The notes below the pieces were generated by a model. That model was not told the DNA's origin, made no database searches, and saw nothing but the letters and a program-made list of their open reading frames with translations. Positions 21,147 to 27,990 of a DNA stretch of 27,990 nt are shown one piece after another; within the stretch, counting starts at the first letter, position 1; every line of letters starts with the position of its first letter. The stretch spans positions 1 to 27,990 of the forward strand of contig NZ_JOCB01000106.1 in NCBI RefSeq assembly GCF_000718775.1. The letters run 5' to 3'. The DNA is from Streptomyces sp. NRRL S-31 (lineage in GTDB: Bacteria; Actinomycetota; Actinomycetes; Streptomycetales; Streptomycetaceae). The position numbers were made by a program, and so were the translations under genes.

Positions 21147-22382
21147 GTGAGCGGCCCGGTCGGGGGCAGTCGGCCAAAGGTGAGCGGGACATCCTCGGAA
21201 CGGGAGACGGCCGCGCGTACGGCCGAGAAGAGTGCGACACGACCGGCACAGGGGGCGGTTCCACGGACGCCACCGGCACCCGCCGGTGACGGCGGGACAC
21301 CGGACCCGCGTGCCGGAACCGGCGGTCGCACCGGACACACGACCGGACACACGACCAGCGGCGACACCGGCGGCGGCACCGGCCGCGACGCCGACCGTGA
21401 CACCGGCGGTCATACCGAACACGGGTCCGGCGGCGGTGCGGACCGGCACACCAGGATCACCGTCCTGGTCGCGCTGGCCGCCAACCTGGTGATCGCCGTC
21501 GCCAAGGCGGTCGGCGGCGTCCTCGCCGGCTCGCCCGCGCTGCTGTCGGAGGCCGCGCACTCGGTGGCCGACAGTCTCAACGAGGTCTTCCTGCTGGCCG
21601 CCCTGCGCCGCAGCCGCCGTCCGGCCGATGCCCGGCACCCGTTCGGCTACGGCAAGGAGCGCTTCTTCTGGTCCTTGCTGGCCGCCGTGGGCATCTTCGT
21701 CATGGGTGGCTGCTTCTCCTTCTTCCAGGGCGTCGAAGCGCTGCGCAACGGCGCGGAGGAGAAGTTCAGCGGCTATGTGGCCGGCCTCGTCGTGCTGGGC
21801 GTGGCCCTGGTCGCCGAGGCCGGCTCGCTGCTGCGGGCCCTGCACCAGGTGCGCCGGCAGGGCGGCGGACTCGCCGGGCTGCGCGACCCCGCGCTGCGTA
21901 CGGTGGTCGCCGAGGACGGCACCGCGGTGCTCGGCGTGACCCTCGCGCTGATCGGCATGGCCCTGCACATGGCGACCGGACAGGTGGTGTGGGAGGCGTC
22001 CGCCTCGCTGGCCATCGGCGTGCTGCTGGTCTACGTCGCCTACCGGCTCGGCCGCGACGCCCGCGACCAGCTCATCGGGGAGGCCGCCGACCCGGAGATG
22101 AGCGGCAGGATCCGGTCGCTGCTGCGGGCCCAGCCCGAGATCGACAGCGTGGAGGCGCTGTTCACCATGAAGATGGGCCTCGACTCCACCCTGGTCGCGG
22201 CCCGGATCGACTTGGCGCCGGGCCTGGACAGCGAACGCGTGGAGGAGGTGGCCGTACGCATCAAGCGGTCCCTCGGCCGGACCTTCCCCGAAGCCGACCA
22301 GATCTTCCTCGACGTCACCGACCGGCCCGCCGGCGAGGCACGGGAGAGCCCCGCCGCGACGGGGGAACGCGGCGGGGCCTGA
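21147..22382 (+). CDS. Cation diffusion facilitator (CDF) metal transporter with unusual N-terminal tail
   Basis: About 411 residues if GTG 21147 is used; the start is uncertain because no good ribosome site is visible (GTG 21180 is an alternative). The transporter core begins near residue 103: RITVLVALAANLVIAVAKAVGG, then metal-site helix HSVAD (H138, D142) in LLSEAAHSVADSLNE, the loop DARHPFGYGKERFFW, further helices, and a C-terminal cytosolic domain (DPEMSGRIRSLLRAQPEIDSVEAL). CDF proteins export Zn2+, Fe2+, Mn2+ or similar in exchange for protons. The first ~100 residues are disordered and rich in Gly, Thr and His (TGHTTGHTT, GGHTEHG), suited to metal binding. A 12-bp DNA repeat at 21330-21353 encodes part of it. 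Confidence 0.85.
   Translation: MSGPVGGSRPKVSGTSSERETAARTAEKSATRPAQGAVPRTPPAPAGDGGTPDPRAGTGGRTGHTTGHTTSGDTGGGTGRDADRDTGGHTEHGSGGGADRHTRITVLVALAANLVIAVAKAVGGVLAGSPALLSEAAHSVADSLNEVFLLAALRRSRRPADARHPFGYGKERFFWSLLAAVGIFVMGGCFSFFQGVEALRNGAEEKFSGYVAGLVVLGVALVAEAGSLLRALHQVRRQGGGLAGLRDPALRTVVAEDGTAVLGVTLALIGMALHMATGQVVWEASASLAIGVLLVYVAYRLGRDARDQLIGEAADPEMSGRIRSLLRAQPEIDSVEALFTMKMGLDSTLVAARIDLAPGLDSERVEEVAVRIKRSLGRTFPEADQIFLDVTDRPAGEARESPAATGERGGA
21330..21353 (+). repeat. Tandem 12-bp repeat in CDF N-terminal tail
   Basis: ACCGGACACACG occurs twice head to tail (21330-21341 and 21342-21353), encoding TGHT-TGHT in frame. A unit change would add or remove one histidine-bearing tetrapeptide. Confidence 0.85.
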
Positions 22383-22467
22383 CGCAGGAGTGCCCGCCCC
22401 GGAGCCGGTTCACACGCCCCCGAAACAGATTTTTCTGAAATGGGCCGGTGCCCGGCCGGAATCGGCT

Positions 22468-22491
22468 CCCGCCGGGCGGGCGCCCGGCGGG
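22468..22491. terminator. Bidirectional GC hairpin between CDF and Ddn-like genes
   Basis: CCCGCCGGGCG (22468-22478), GG, CGCCCGGCGGG (22481-22491): perfect 11-bp arms, lying between two convergent stops (22382 and 22511). A weaker CAGA-TTTT-TCTG with flanking A runs is at 22426-22437. Confidence 0.75.
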
Positions 22492-22510
22492 TCCGTTCCG
22501 CGGGGCCGGG

Positions 22511-22960
22511 TCAGCTCGCGTCGAGGGGTTCCAGCACGAAGACCGGGATCTCCCGGGACGTCTTCTGCTGGTACTCGGCGTACGGCGGGTACGCCGCCAC
22601 CGCCCGCTCCCACCACTCGGCCTTCTCCGCCCCGGTGACCTCGCGGGCCCGCATGTCCCGCTTCTCGGGGCCGTCCTGGAGCTCGACGTGCGGGTCGGAC
22701 TGCACGTTGAAGTACCAGACAGGGTGCTTGGGCGCGCCGCCGAGGGAGGCGACCGCCGCGTACCGGCCCTCGTGCTCCACCCGCATCAACGGCGTCTTGC
22801 GGATCTTCCCGCTCTTCGCACCCCGGGTGGTCAGCACGATCACCGGCAGCCCGGTGTCGCGCAGTGTCGTCCCCTGGGTCCCTCCGGAGCCCTCGTACAG
22901 CTCGACCTGCTCGCGCACCCACTGGGTCGGGCTGGGCTCGTACTCGCCCTCAAGAGGCAT
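22511..22960 (-). CDS. Nitroreductase-family deazaflavin (F420)-dependent oxidoreductase (Ddn-like)
   Basis: A 149-residue protein with the Ddn family pattern: [57 protein letters not shown], then [42 protein letters not shown]. LTTxGxKSGxxRxxPL is the F420 phosphate-binding region; Ddn in Mycobacterium reduces quinones and activates nitroimidazoles. The substrate here is unknown. ATG 22958-22960 has AAGGGAC about 10 nt upstream; an ATG at 23089 is too far upstream and adds no fold. TTGACG (minus, 23014-23019) may be part of its promoter. Confidence 0.92.
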   Translation of the reverse strand: MPLEGEYEPSPTQWVREQVELYEGSGGTQGTTLRDTGLPVIVLTTRGAKSGKIRKTPLMRVEHEGRYAAVASLGGAPKHPVWYFNVQSDPHVELQDGPEKRDMRAREVTGAEKAEWWERAVAAYPPYAEYQQKTSREIPVFVLEPLDAS

Positions 22961-23403
22961 TGCGTGGTGTCCCTTCGTCGTCGCTTCGTCGTAGGTCCGG
23001 CGTGTGCCGCCATCGTCAACACCGGCGGCCCCGCGATCCATCCGTACCGCGTGCGGGGCAGGGTGATTCGCGTCCCGATCGCTGCCCACCCGGACCGGGC
23101 ACCACCCCTGAGCCGCTTTCGAGCCATCGCCGCGTCACCCCGGAGCCGCTTCCCGGCCGTGCCGTCCGGTCGTGCGGCATCATGTGTACGAGGACGGTCC
23201 CGCCGTGGTCCGCGCCTGTGCTCCCGACGGGGCGGGGCCCGAGGGCGGCGGGACGGCGGCCGGTTCCCGTCCCTCGGACCCGTGGTGCTTCGGACAGATC
23301 ACCCGGGTCACCGAAGTGGCCGAACTTCACGTCGACCCATAGATGCCTGGGGCATCTAATGAAGATCGGCACGACGCACTTCCTTCGTCTGCGAGGTCTT
23401 TCC
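22961..23403. other. Divergent control region between Ddn-like and P450 genes
   Basis: This 443-bp gap contains the P450 promoter and palindrome (23332-23360). The rest shows no gene with ribosome site or family features on either strand. An in-frame ATG at 23359 would extend the P450 by 15 residues, but it lies inside the predicted promoter. Confidence 0.6.
23332..23360 (+). promoter_or_regulatory. P450 promoter with built-in operator palindrome
   Basis: -35 TCGACC (23332-23337), 17-bp spacer, -10 TCTAAT (23355-23360). The perfect inverted repeat TAGATGCC-TGG-GGCATCTA (23340-23358) fills the spacer and reaches into the -10, where a bound repressor would exclude RNA polymerase. Transcription would begin near 23367, giving a leader of about 37 nt. 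Confidence 0.6.
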
Positions 23404-24633
23404 ATGACGGAACTGACGGACACCACCGGCCCGGCCACCCCGGCCGAACCCGTCGCCTTCCCCCAGGACCGCACCTGCCCCTACCACCCGCCGACCGGAT
23501 ACGAACCGCTGCGCGACGGGCGACCCCTGTCCCGCGCCACCCTCTACGACGGCCGCGAGGTCTGGATGGTCACCGCACAGGCCACCGCCCGCGCCCTGCT
23601 CGCCGACCCCCGCCTGTCCACCGACCGCCGCCGCGACGGCTTCCCCGTCCCCACGGCCCGCTTCGAGACCGCCCGCTACCGCAGGGTGGCGCTGCTGGGG
23701 ATGGACGACCCCGAGCACCACCGCCAGCGCCGGATGCTGATCCCGTCGTTCACCGTGAAGCGCGCGGCGGCCCTGCGCCCCTGGATCCAGCAGATCGTGG
23801 ACGAGCTGCTGGACGCGATGATCGCGCGGGGGCCGTCCGCCGACCTGGTCTCCGCCTTCGCGCTGCCCGTGCCGTCGATGGTGATCTGCGGTCTGCTCGG
23901 CGTGCCCTACGCCGACCACGAGTTCTTCGAGGAGCAGTCCCGTCGGCTGCTGCGCGGCCCGGGCGGCGCCGACACGCTGGACGCCCGCGACCAGCTGGAG
24001 AAGTACCTCGGCGGCTTGATCGACGCCAAGGCCGAGCAGGCCGAGCCGGGCGACGGCATCCTCGACGACCTCGTCCACCAGCGGCTGCGCACCGGCGAGC
24101 TGGACCGGGACGACCTGGTGTCGTTCGCCGTCATCCTGCTGGTCGCCGGGCACGAGACGACCGCCAACATGATCTCCCTGGGCACCTACACCCTGCTCCA
24201 GCACCCCGAACGCCTCGCCGAGCTGCGGGCCGACCCGGCGCTGCTGCCCGCCGCGGTGGAGGAGCTGATGCGGATGCTGTCCATCGCGGACGGGCTCCAA
24301 CGAGTGGCGCTGGAGGACATCGAGGTGGCCGGCACCACGATCCGGGCCGGCGACGGGGTGCTCTTCGCCACCTCGGTGATCAACCGGGACACGTCCGTGT
24401 TCGACGACCCGGACGACCTGGACTTCCACCGCACCGACCGCCACCACGTGGCCTTCGGCTTCGGCATCCACCAGTGCCTGGGACAGAACCTGGCCCGCGC
24501 GGAACTGGAGATCGCCCTCGGCAGCCTGTTCACCCGACTGCCGGGGCTGCGCCTTGCCGCCCCGGCGCAGGACATCCCCTTCAAGCCCGGCGACACGATC
24601 CAGGGGATGCTGGAACTCCCCGTGACCTGGTAA
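23404..24633 (+). CDS. Cytochrome P450 (CYP105-like)
   Basis: A 409-residue class I P450 monooxygenase. Diagnostic parts: the opening FPQDRTCPYHPPTGYEPL usual in CYP105; MDDPEHHRQRRMLIPSFT (C helix); the oxygen-activating I helix AGHETTAN (248-255); E287-x2-R290 in EELMRML; and the haem loop FGFGIHQCLGQNLA with ligand C358. The enzyme hydroxylates a small hydrophobic substrate using O2 and two electrons supplied by the ferredoxin encoded next. CYP105 enzymes are known for xenobiotic and antibiotic-tailoring oxidation; no biosynthetic cluster is visible here, which favours a catabolic or xenobiotic role (inference). ATG 23404 follows CGAGGT at about 8 nt. The gene ends 13 bp before the ferredoxin. 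Confidence 0.95.
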   Translation: MTELTDTTGPATPAEPVAFPQDRTCPYHPPTGYEPLRDGRPLSRATLYDGREVWMVTAQATARALLADPRLSTDRRRDGFPVPTARFETARYRRVALLGMDDPEHHRQRRMLIPSFTVKRAAALRPWIQQIVDELLDAMIARGPSADLVSAFALPVPSMVICGLLGVPYADHEFFEEQSRRLLRGPGGADTLDARDQLEKYLGGLIDAKAEQAEPGDGILDDLVHQRLRTGELDRDDLVSFAVILLVAGHETTANMISLGTYTLLQHPERLAELRADPALLPAAVEELMRMLSIADGLQRVALEDIEVAGTTIRAGDGVLFATSVINRDTSVFDDPDDLDFHRTDRHHVAFGFGIHQCLGQNLARAELEIALGSLFTRLPGLRLAAPAQDIPFKPGDTIQGMLELPVTW

Positions 24634-24646
24634 GAGGCTTGTGCCC

Positions 24647-24853
24647 ATGGACATCGACATCGACATCGACCAGGACGTCTGCATCGGCGCCGGGCAGTGC
24701 GCGCTGGCCGCACCGGGCGTCTTCACCCAGGACGACGACGGCTACAGCACCCTGCTTCCCGGTGGCGAGCACGGCGTGAACGATCCGATGGCCCGGGAGG
24801 CGGCCCGCGCCTGCCCGGTCGGCGCGATCACCGTGCGCGAGCGCACCGGCTGA
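24647..24853 (+). CDS. 3Fe-4S ferredoxin, P450 partner
   Basis: A 68-residue ferredoxin with cysteines C12 and C18 (VCIGAGQCALAAP) and C56 (ACPVGAI). The position of the fourth ligand of a 4Fe-4S cluster is Ala15, so a single 3Fe-4S cluster is expected, as in ferredoxins that serve CYP105 enzymes. It passes electrons from a ferredoxin reductase (not in this window) to the P450. ATG 24647 is preferred over GTG 24641 because AGAGG at 24633-24637 is too close to the GTG. The protein opens with an Asp-Ile repeat (DIDIDID). Confidence 0.93.
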   Translation: MDIDIDIDQDVCIGAGQCALAAPGVFTQDDDGYSTLLPGGEHGVNDPMAREAARACPVGAITVRERTG

Positions 24854-24870
24854 CGTCCGGCTGACACCCC

Positions 24871-24908
24871 GGCGGTACGGCGGTCGTGCACCGTCTCGCC
24901 GTACCGCC
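24871..24908. terminator. Bidirectional hairpin between ferredoxin and GH114 genes
   Basis: GGCGGTACGGCG (24871-24882), 14-nt loop, CGCCGTACCGCC (24897-24908): perfect 12-bp arms between convergent stops at 24853 and 24925. Confidence 0.8.
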
Positions 24909-24924
24909 GCCGTACCGCGTGGTC

Positions 24925-25776
24925 CTACCCGACCTTGCGGACGTACGCCGCACTGCCCGGCGTGGACACGTCCCGGTCCCGGCGGACGATGCTCAGCCGG
25001 TCGCCCCAGCGGGCGCGGGCCGCCTCGAGGCCGTGGTCGGTGTACTCGATGTCGACCACCCGGTCGTCGAACGCCTTCGCGTACACCCCGCACTCGTCGT
25101 ACTGCCCGCACTCCTCCGCCACCGCGAAGTCCAGTCCGGCCCGTTCGCGCCGCCCTGCCAGTTCCGCGGTGTTCTTCTGCGCGACGGCCAGGTGCCGGGC
25201 GTGCGCGTGCGCGGAGAGCAGGGCCATGAAGGCAGTGGCGTCGTTCGCGGTGAGCAGCCGGTGGGAGCGGGTGTAGCTGTCGTAGTTGTCGGGCTCGACG
25301 GCGTCGAAGCCCTTGTCCGCGCAGTCGTCGATCCAGCCGTTGACCCGCCGCGCCACCCGTTCCCGCTTGGCCGGCGTGCGCAGGTCCAGCAGCGGCTCGT
25401 TCCAGTCCTCGTCGATGACGGTCCGGCCGCGCGCGTCGCGCAGCAGCAGGTCGGCCGGCCAGGAGGAGCGCTCGGCGGGCTGCGCCTGGAAGGCGTTGAC
25501 GTAGCAGATGTTGTACAGGCCCGGCGCCGGGACGTCGGACCGGTCGCGGCTGACGATCCGCACCCCGGCGGGCGGGGGATAGCCGCCGCCGATCTGGTAG
25601 TCGAAACCGGCGCCGCGCGGGGGCAGCCGCACCGCGGCGGGCTTCCCGGCACCGCCCTCGTCCCGGTCCCCGGAAGCGCAGCCGGCCAGGGCCGGCACCG
25701 CGATCGTCAGCACCGCCGCCAAGGCGCCCAGGGCCGCGCGCGACCCCGAGGCGCGGAGAACACCCGTGGGGGGCAA
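24925..25776 (-). CDS. GH114 endo-alpha-1,4-polygalactosaminidase-like lipoprotein
   Basis: A 283-residue lipoprotein from a TTG start (25774-25776) with GGAG 5 nt upstream; this start gives a clean signal peptide (RAALGALAAVLTIAVPALAGC) with lipobox LAGC and modified C33. No in-frame ATG or GTG gives a better one; the ATG near 25890 would lie in the divergent promoter region. The mature domain carries GH114 features: GLYNICYVNAFQAQP, DEDWNEPLLDLRTPAKRERVARRVNGWIDDCADKGFDAVEPDNYDSYTRS and LAVAQKNTAEL. The EPDN motif (E161, D163) is likely catalytic. GH114 enzymes cut alpha-1,4-galactosaminoglycan chains, found in some fungal and bacterial matrices. Anchored outside the cell, it probably degrades such polymers. 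Confidence 0.88.
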   Translation of the reverse strand: MPPTGVLRASGSRAALGALAAVLTIAVPALAGCASGDRDEGGAGKPAAVRLPPRGAGFDYQIGGGYPPPAGVRIVSRDRSDVPAPGLYNICYVNAFQAQPAERSSWPADLLLRDARGRTVIDEDWNEPLLDLRTPAKRERVARRVNGWIDDCADKGFDAVEPDNYDSYTRSHRLLTANDATAFMALLSAHAHARHLAVAQKNTAELAGRRERAGLDFAVAEECGQYDECGVYAKAFDDRVVDIEYTDHGLEAARARWGDRLSIVRRDRDVSTPGSAAYVRKVG

Positions 25777-25871
25777 GTCCGCTCCATCCTGCCCACGCCG
25801 GGCGGCGCGGCACGTGCCAGGATCAAATCGCCCGCGCGTTCCGGTCGTCAAGTCGGCTCCGGGCCACGTCG

Positions 25872-25877
25872 TAGGGT
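25872..25877 (+). promoter_or_regulatory. -10-like TAGGGT of aldo-keto reductase gene
   Basis: TAGGGT 39-44 bases before the ATG at 25916, matching the actinomycete TAgnnT -10. No good -35 is visible at the right spacing, so support is modest. Confidence 0.35.
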
Positions 25878-25915
25878 CGGTCACGACCATCGCCTCGCAG
25901 GCAGGAGCAGCAACG

Positions 25916-26884
25916 ATGCAGTACGTGAAGCTCGGTTCCACCGGTCTGGACGTCTCCCGGATCTGTCTGGGATGCATGACCTACGGGCTCCCGGACCGCG
26001 GCACGCACGAGTGGACGCTGGACGAGGAGGCGTCCCGCCCGCTGATCCGGCAGGCGCTGGAGGCGGGCATCAACTTCTTCGACACCGCGAACGTCTACTC
26101 CGACGGCACCAGCGAGGAGATCGTCGGCAAGGCGCTGCGGGACTTCGCGGACCGTGACGAGATCGTGCTGGCCACGAAGGTGCACGGCCGGATGCGACCG
26201 GGCCCCAACGGCGCCGGCCTGTCCCGCAAGGCCATCATGACCGAGATCGACCACAGCCTGCGCCGTCTCGGCACCGACTACGTCGACCTCTACCAGATCC
26301 ACCGCTACGACCACGCCACTCCCATCGAGGAGACGATGGAGGCGCTGCACGACCTGGTCAAGGCGGGCAAGGTGCGGTACATCGGGGCGAGTTCGATGTA
26401 CGCGTGGGAGTTCTCCAAGGCGCAGTACACCGCCGAGCGCAACGGCTGGACGAAGTTCGTGTCCATGCAGAACCACTACAACCTGCTCTACCGCGAGGAG
26501 GAGCGGGAGATGCTGCCGCTCTGCGCGGACCAGGGCGTCGGCGTGCTGCCGTGGAGCCCGCTCGCCCGCGGCCGGCTCACCCGCGACTGGGGCACGGTCA
26601 CCGGCCGCAGCGCCACCGACGCCTTCGGCGGCCGGCTGTACCTGGAGAGCGACCGGGCGATCGTCGAGACCGTCACCCGGATCGCGGCCGACCGGGGCGT
26701 GCCGCGCGCCCGGGTGGCCCTCGCCTGGCTGCTGCACCGGGACACGGTGGCCGCCCCGATCGTCGGCGCGGCCCGGCCGCAGCACATCGAGGACGCGGTG
26801 GCCGCGGTCGGACTGGAGCTGAGCGAGCGGGAGATCGAGGAACTGGAGCGGCCCTACACGGCGCGCGCCGTCAGCGGCCACTGA
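25916..26884 (+). CDS. Aldo-keto reductase
   Basis: A 322-residue (alpha/beta)8 AKR with the full tetrad: D56 and Y61 in NFFDTANVYSDG, K88 in LATKVHG and H129 in DLYQIHRYD. MQNHYNLLYREEEREMLPLC and GVLPWSPLARGRLTR are the usual NADPH-binding region. It reduces aldehydes or ketones; the closest subgroup by eye is the YghZ/Kv-beta-like AKR family, substrate unknown. ATG 25916 has AGGAG 8 nt upstream. It is divergent from the GH114 lipoprotein with about 140 bp between starts. Confidence 0.93.
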   Translation: MQYVKLGSTGLDVSRICLGCMTYGLPDRGTHEWTLDEEASRPLIRQALEAGINFFDTANVYSDGTSEEIVGKALRDFADRDEIVLATKVHGRMRPGPNGAGLSRKAIMTEIDHSLRRLGTDYVDLYQIHRYDHATPIEETMEALHDLVKAGKVRYIGASSMYAWEFSKAQYTAERNGWTKFVSMQNHYNLLYREEEREMLPLCADQGVGVLPWSPLARGRLTRDWGTVTGRSATDAFGGRLYLESDRAIVETVTRIAADRGVPRARVALAWLLHRDTVAAPIVGAARPQHIEDAVAAVGLELSEREIEELERPYTARAVSGH

Positions 26885-27111
26885 CCGATTCCCGCCTTCG
26901 ACAACACGTCAATAAGCCACCCTCGACGAAAGGTCGATAAAGAAAAGCGCGAGGCAATTCGCGAGAACCGCAGAATCTCTTGTTCGGGTGTGTTCGGCTG
27001 TGCGAAAGTGTGCGCTGCCGGGCCTCGGGTAGACGTCCGAGCTGCCTCACGACCATGCCATACCAACTGGTATGGGCTAATTCCCTGAGGTACGTCTGGA
27101 GGAATGCGGCC
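26885..27111. other. AT-richer intergenic region before the sigma-like gene
   Basis: This 227-bp gap is visibly richer in A and T than the rest. It carries a small hairpin TCGAC-GAAAG-GTCGA followed by A-rich sequence (26923-26945), which may end AKR transcription, and the palindrome at 27058-27075. I see no gene. Confidence 0.5.
27058..27075. promoter_or_regulatory. Perfect palindrome upstream of sigma-like gene
   Basis: CCATACCA-AC-TGGTATGG: 8-bp perfect arms, 37-54 bp before the GTG at 27112. The position is suited to blocking a promoter. The regulator is not identifiable. Confidence 0.55.
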
Positions 27112-27990
27112 GTGACCGAGGCGGGTTTGTCGGACGAGCAGCTGAGCGCCGAACTGAGGAAATGGACGGGTGCGTCGCCCGCGCCGCACCCCGTCGGTGA
27201 ACTCCTCGACCGGCACTGGGCGGCGGCTTTCGCCTATGCCCGCCTGTGCACCGACGGGCCGCGCGCCGCCGGCCTGCTGACCACCGCCGCCTTCACCCGG
27301 CTGTTCGGCGCCGCCCTGCGGCAGGAGGGCCCGAGCGCGGCCTGGCGGCCCCACGTCCTGGTCGCCGTCCGCCGGATCGCGGCCGCGTGGGACGCCGACG
27401 GCCGCCGCGGACTCCTCCACCCCGCCCTGCGCGGCAGCGGCACGGGGGAGTCCGCCGCGGCCCGGCTGCCGCCACCGTCCGGTAGGCGGCTGCTGTCCCG
27501 CGCCTTCCGGCGGCTGCCCGAACCCGCCCGCGCCGTGCTGTGGCACACCGAGGTCGATTCCGAACCCCTGGCCGTGTCCGCCGTGCTGCTCGGCCTGGAC
27601 GAGGAGGACACCGGAGTCGCACTGCGCCGGGCCCGGGCACGGCTGCGCGAGGAATGCCTCCAGGCCCACCGCGAACTCGCGCCCGACGACGAGTGCCGGC
27701 GCTATCCGCGGATGCTCGACGCAACCTTCCGGCGCGGCCGCACCGGGCTCGATCCGGATCTGCGGCAGCACCTGTCCGGCTGCGCCCACTGCGACCGGAC
27801 CGCCGAGCAACTGGCCCGGTTCAACGACGGACTGGGCCTCGCCCTCGCCCAGGCGGTGCTCGGCTGGGGCGCCCGTGGCTATGTGGCGGCCCGGGCGGCC
27901 GGCGCCGACGAGCCCGCCGTGCCGCCCCCGGCCGCCACCCTCGTCGTCCCGCCCGGCGGGCGGTCCGTCCCGGCCCGGGCCGGCGTCACC
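27112..27990 (+). CDS. Sigma-70-like protein with anti-sigma-type zinc finger (N-terminal 293 residues, runs off window)
   Basis: The frame opens at GTG 27112 (GGAGGA 8 nt upstream) and stays open to the window end. Residues ~30-100 resemble sigma region 2 (LLDRHWAAAFAYARLC, ...WRPHVLVAVRRIAAAW). Residues ~128-187 resemble sigma region 4 (LLSRAFRRLPEPARAVLWHTEVDSEPLAVSAVLLGLDEEDTGVALRRARARLREECL), though the recognition helix is diverged. A zinc-binding anti-sigma motif follows, H220-x3-C224-x2-C227 (HLSGCAHC). Beyond ~265 the protein becomes Pro/Ala-rich. Relatives I recall continue into a membrane helix and an outer domain (lectin-like), which would make this a membrane-held regulator, but that part is outside the window. 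It may regulate rather than initiate transcription, since both sigma regions are degenerate. Confidence 0.75.
   Translation, partial: MTEAGLSDEQLSAELRKWTGASPAPHPVGELLDRHWAAAFAYARLCTDGPRAAGLLTTAAFTRLFGAALRQEGPSAAWRPHVLVAVRRIAAAWDADGRRGLLHPALRGSGTGESAAARLPPPSGRRLLSRAFRRLPEPARAVLWHTEVDSEPLAVSAVLLGLDEEDTGVALRRARARLREECLQAHRELAPDDECRRYPRMLDATFRRGRTGLDPDLRQHLSGCAHCDRTAEQLARFNDGLGLALAQAVLGWGARGYVAARAAGADEPAVPPPAATLVVPPGGRSVPARAGVT

Noticed and set aside
23404..24853. Secondary-metabolite gene cluster around the P450
   Set aside because: No polyketide, peptide synthetase, terpene or tailoring genes lie nearby; neighbours are an F420-type oxidoreductase and a glycosidase on other transcripts.
1..27990. 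CRISPR arrays, tRNA or rRNA genes, insertion sequences, integrase or prophage genes
   Set aside because: Looked for regular spaced repeats, tRNA-like cloverleafs, transposase DDE-type proteins and phage structural genes; none was seen.

Overview
The window looks like a stretch of Streptomyces (or close actinomycete) chromosome. GC is very high with strong G/C third-position bias. GTG and TTG starts are used beside ATG, and Shine-Dalgarno motifs of the GGAGG type are common. Several proteins belong to families I know mainly from this group: DUF4230, DUF4235, a VanZ-like protein, an FBP zinc finger, a STAS antagonist and F420-dependent (Ddn-like) oxidoreductases. I see no rRNA, tRNA, insertion sequence, prophage or CRISPR array. 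The content is typical of accessory and housekeeping-peripheral chromosome: secreted enzymes, redox enzymes, transporters and regulators.

Layout. 1-2321 (minus): the cut-off start of a Tat-exported protein, a FUSC/ArAE-type membrane protein and an FBP (FusB-related) zinc-finger protein. 2420-3627 (plus): a DUF3626 gene that appears broken by a frameshift in an eight-C run. 3705-4994 (plus): a ROK-family regulator with a likely autoregulatory operator upstream. 5314-8708 (minus): a small acidic protein, an extended-SDR epimerase, a HAD phosphatase and a HhH-PHP protein. 8951-11068 (plus): an SDR oxidoreductase, a poxvirus-type topoisomerase IB 7 bp after it, and an 81-residue conserved hypothetical. 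11078-13060 (minus): a secreted GH16 glucanase with a ricin-type lectin domain, and a VanZ-like protein.

13299-17091 (plus) is the most unusual block. Six tightly packed or overlapping genes encode a compact Mrp/Mbh-type cation/proton antiporter module: a minimal E subunit, an apparent F-G fusion, a free-standing MbhD (DUF4040), an MbhE-MnhB fusion, a NuoK-like C subunit and one large antiporter-like subunit. No gene encodes the large amino-terminal half of MrpA. A DUF4230 membrane-anchored protein converges with it, the two stop codons abutting exactly, and a STAS anti-sigma antagonist lies upstream of that protein.

18633-22960: a PPOX-type flavin protein and a VOC protein (plus); a Xi-class glutathione transferase with DUF4235 (minus), divergent from a CDF metal transporter with an odd Gly/Thr/His-rich N-terminal tail; then a Ddn-like F420-dependent oxidoreductase (minus). 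23404-24853: a CYP105-like cytochrome P450 and its 3Fe-4S ferredoxin, with a perfect palindrome inside the spacer of the predicted promoter. 24925-26884: a GH114 lipoprotein (TTG start) divergent from an aldo-keto reductase. The window ends inside a sigma-70-like protein with an anti-sigma-type zinc finger (27112 onward), preceded by a perfect 8-bp-arm palindrome.

Most genes form short, independently regulated units. Convergent junctions at 22383-22510, 24854-24924 and 19544-19730 carry strong GC hairpins. All functions are inferred by reading motifs; no database search was run.
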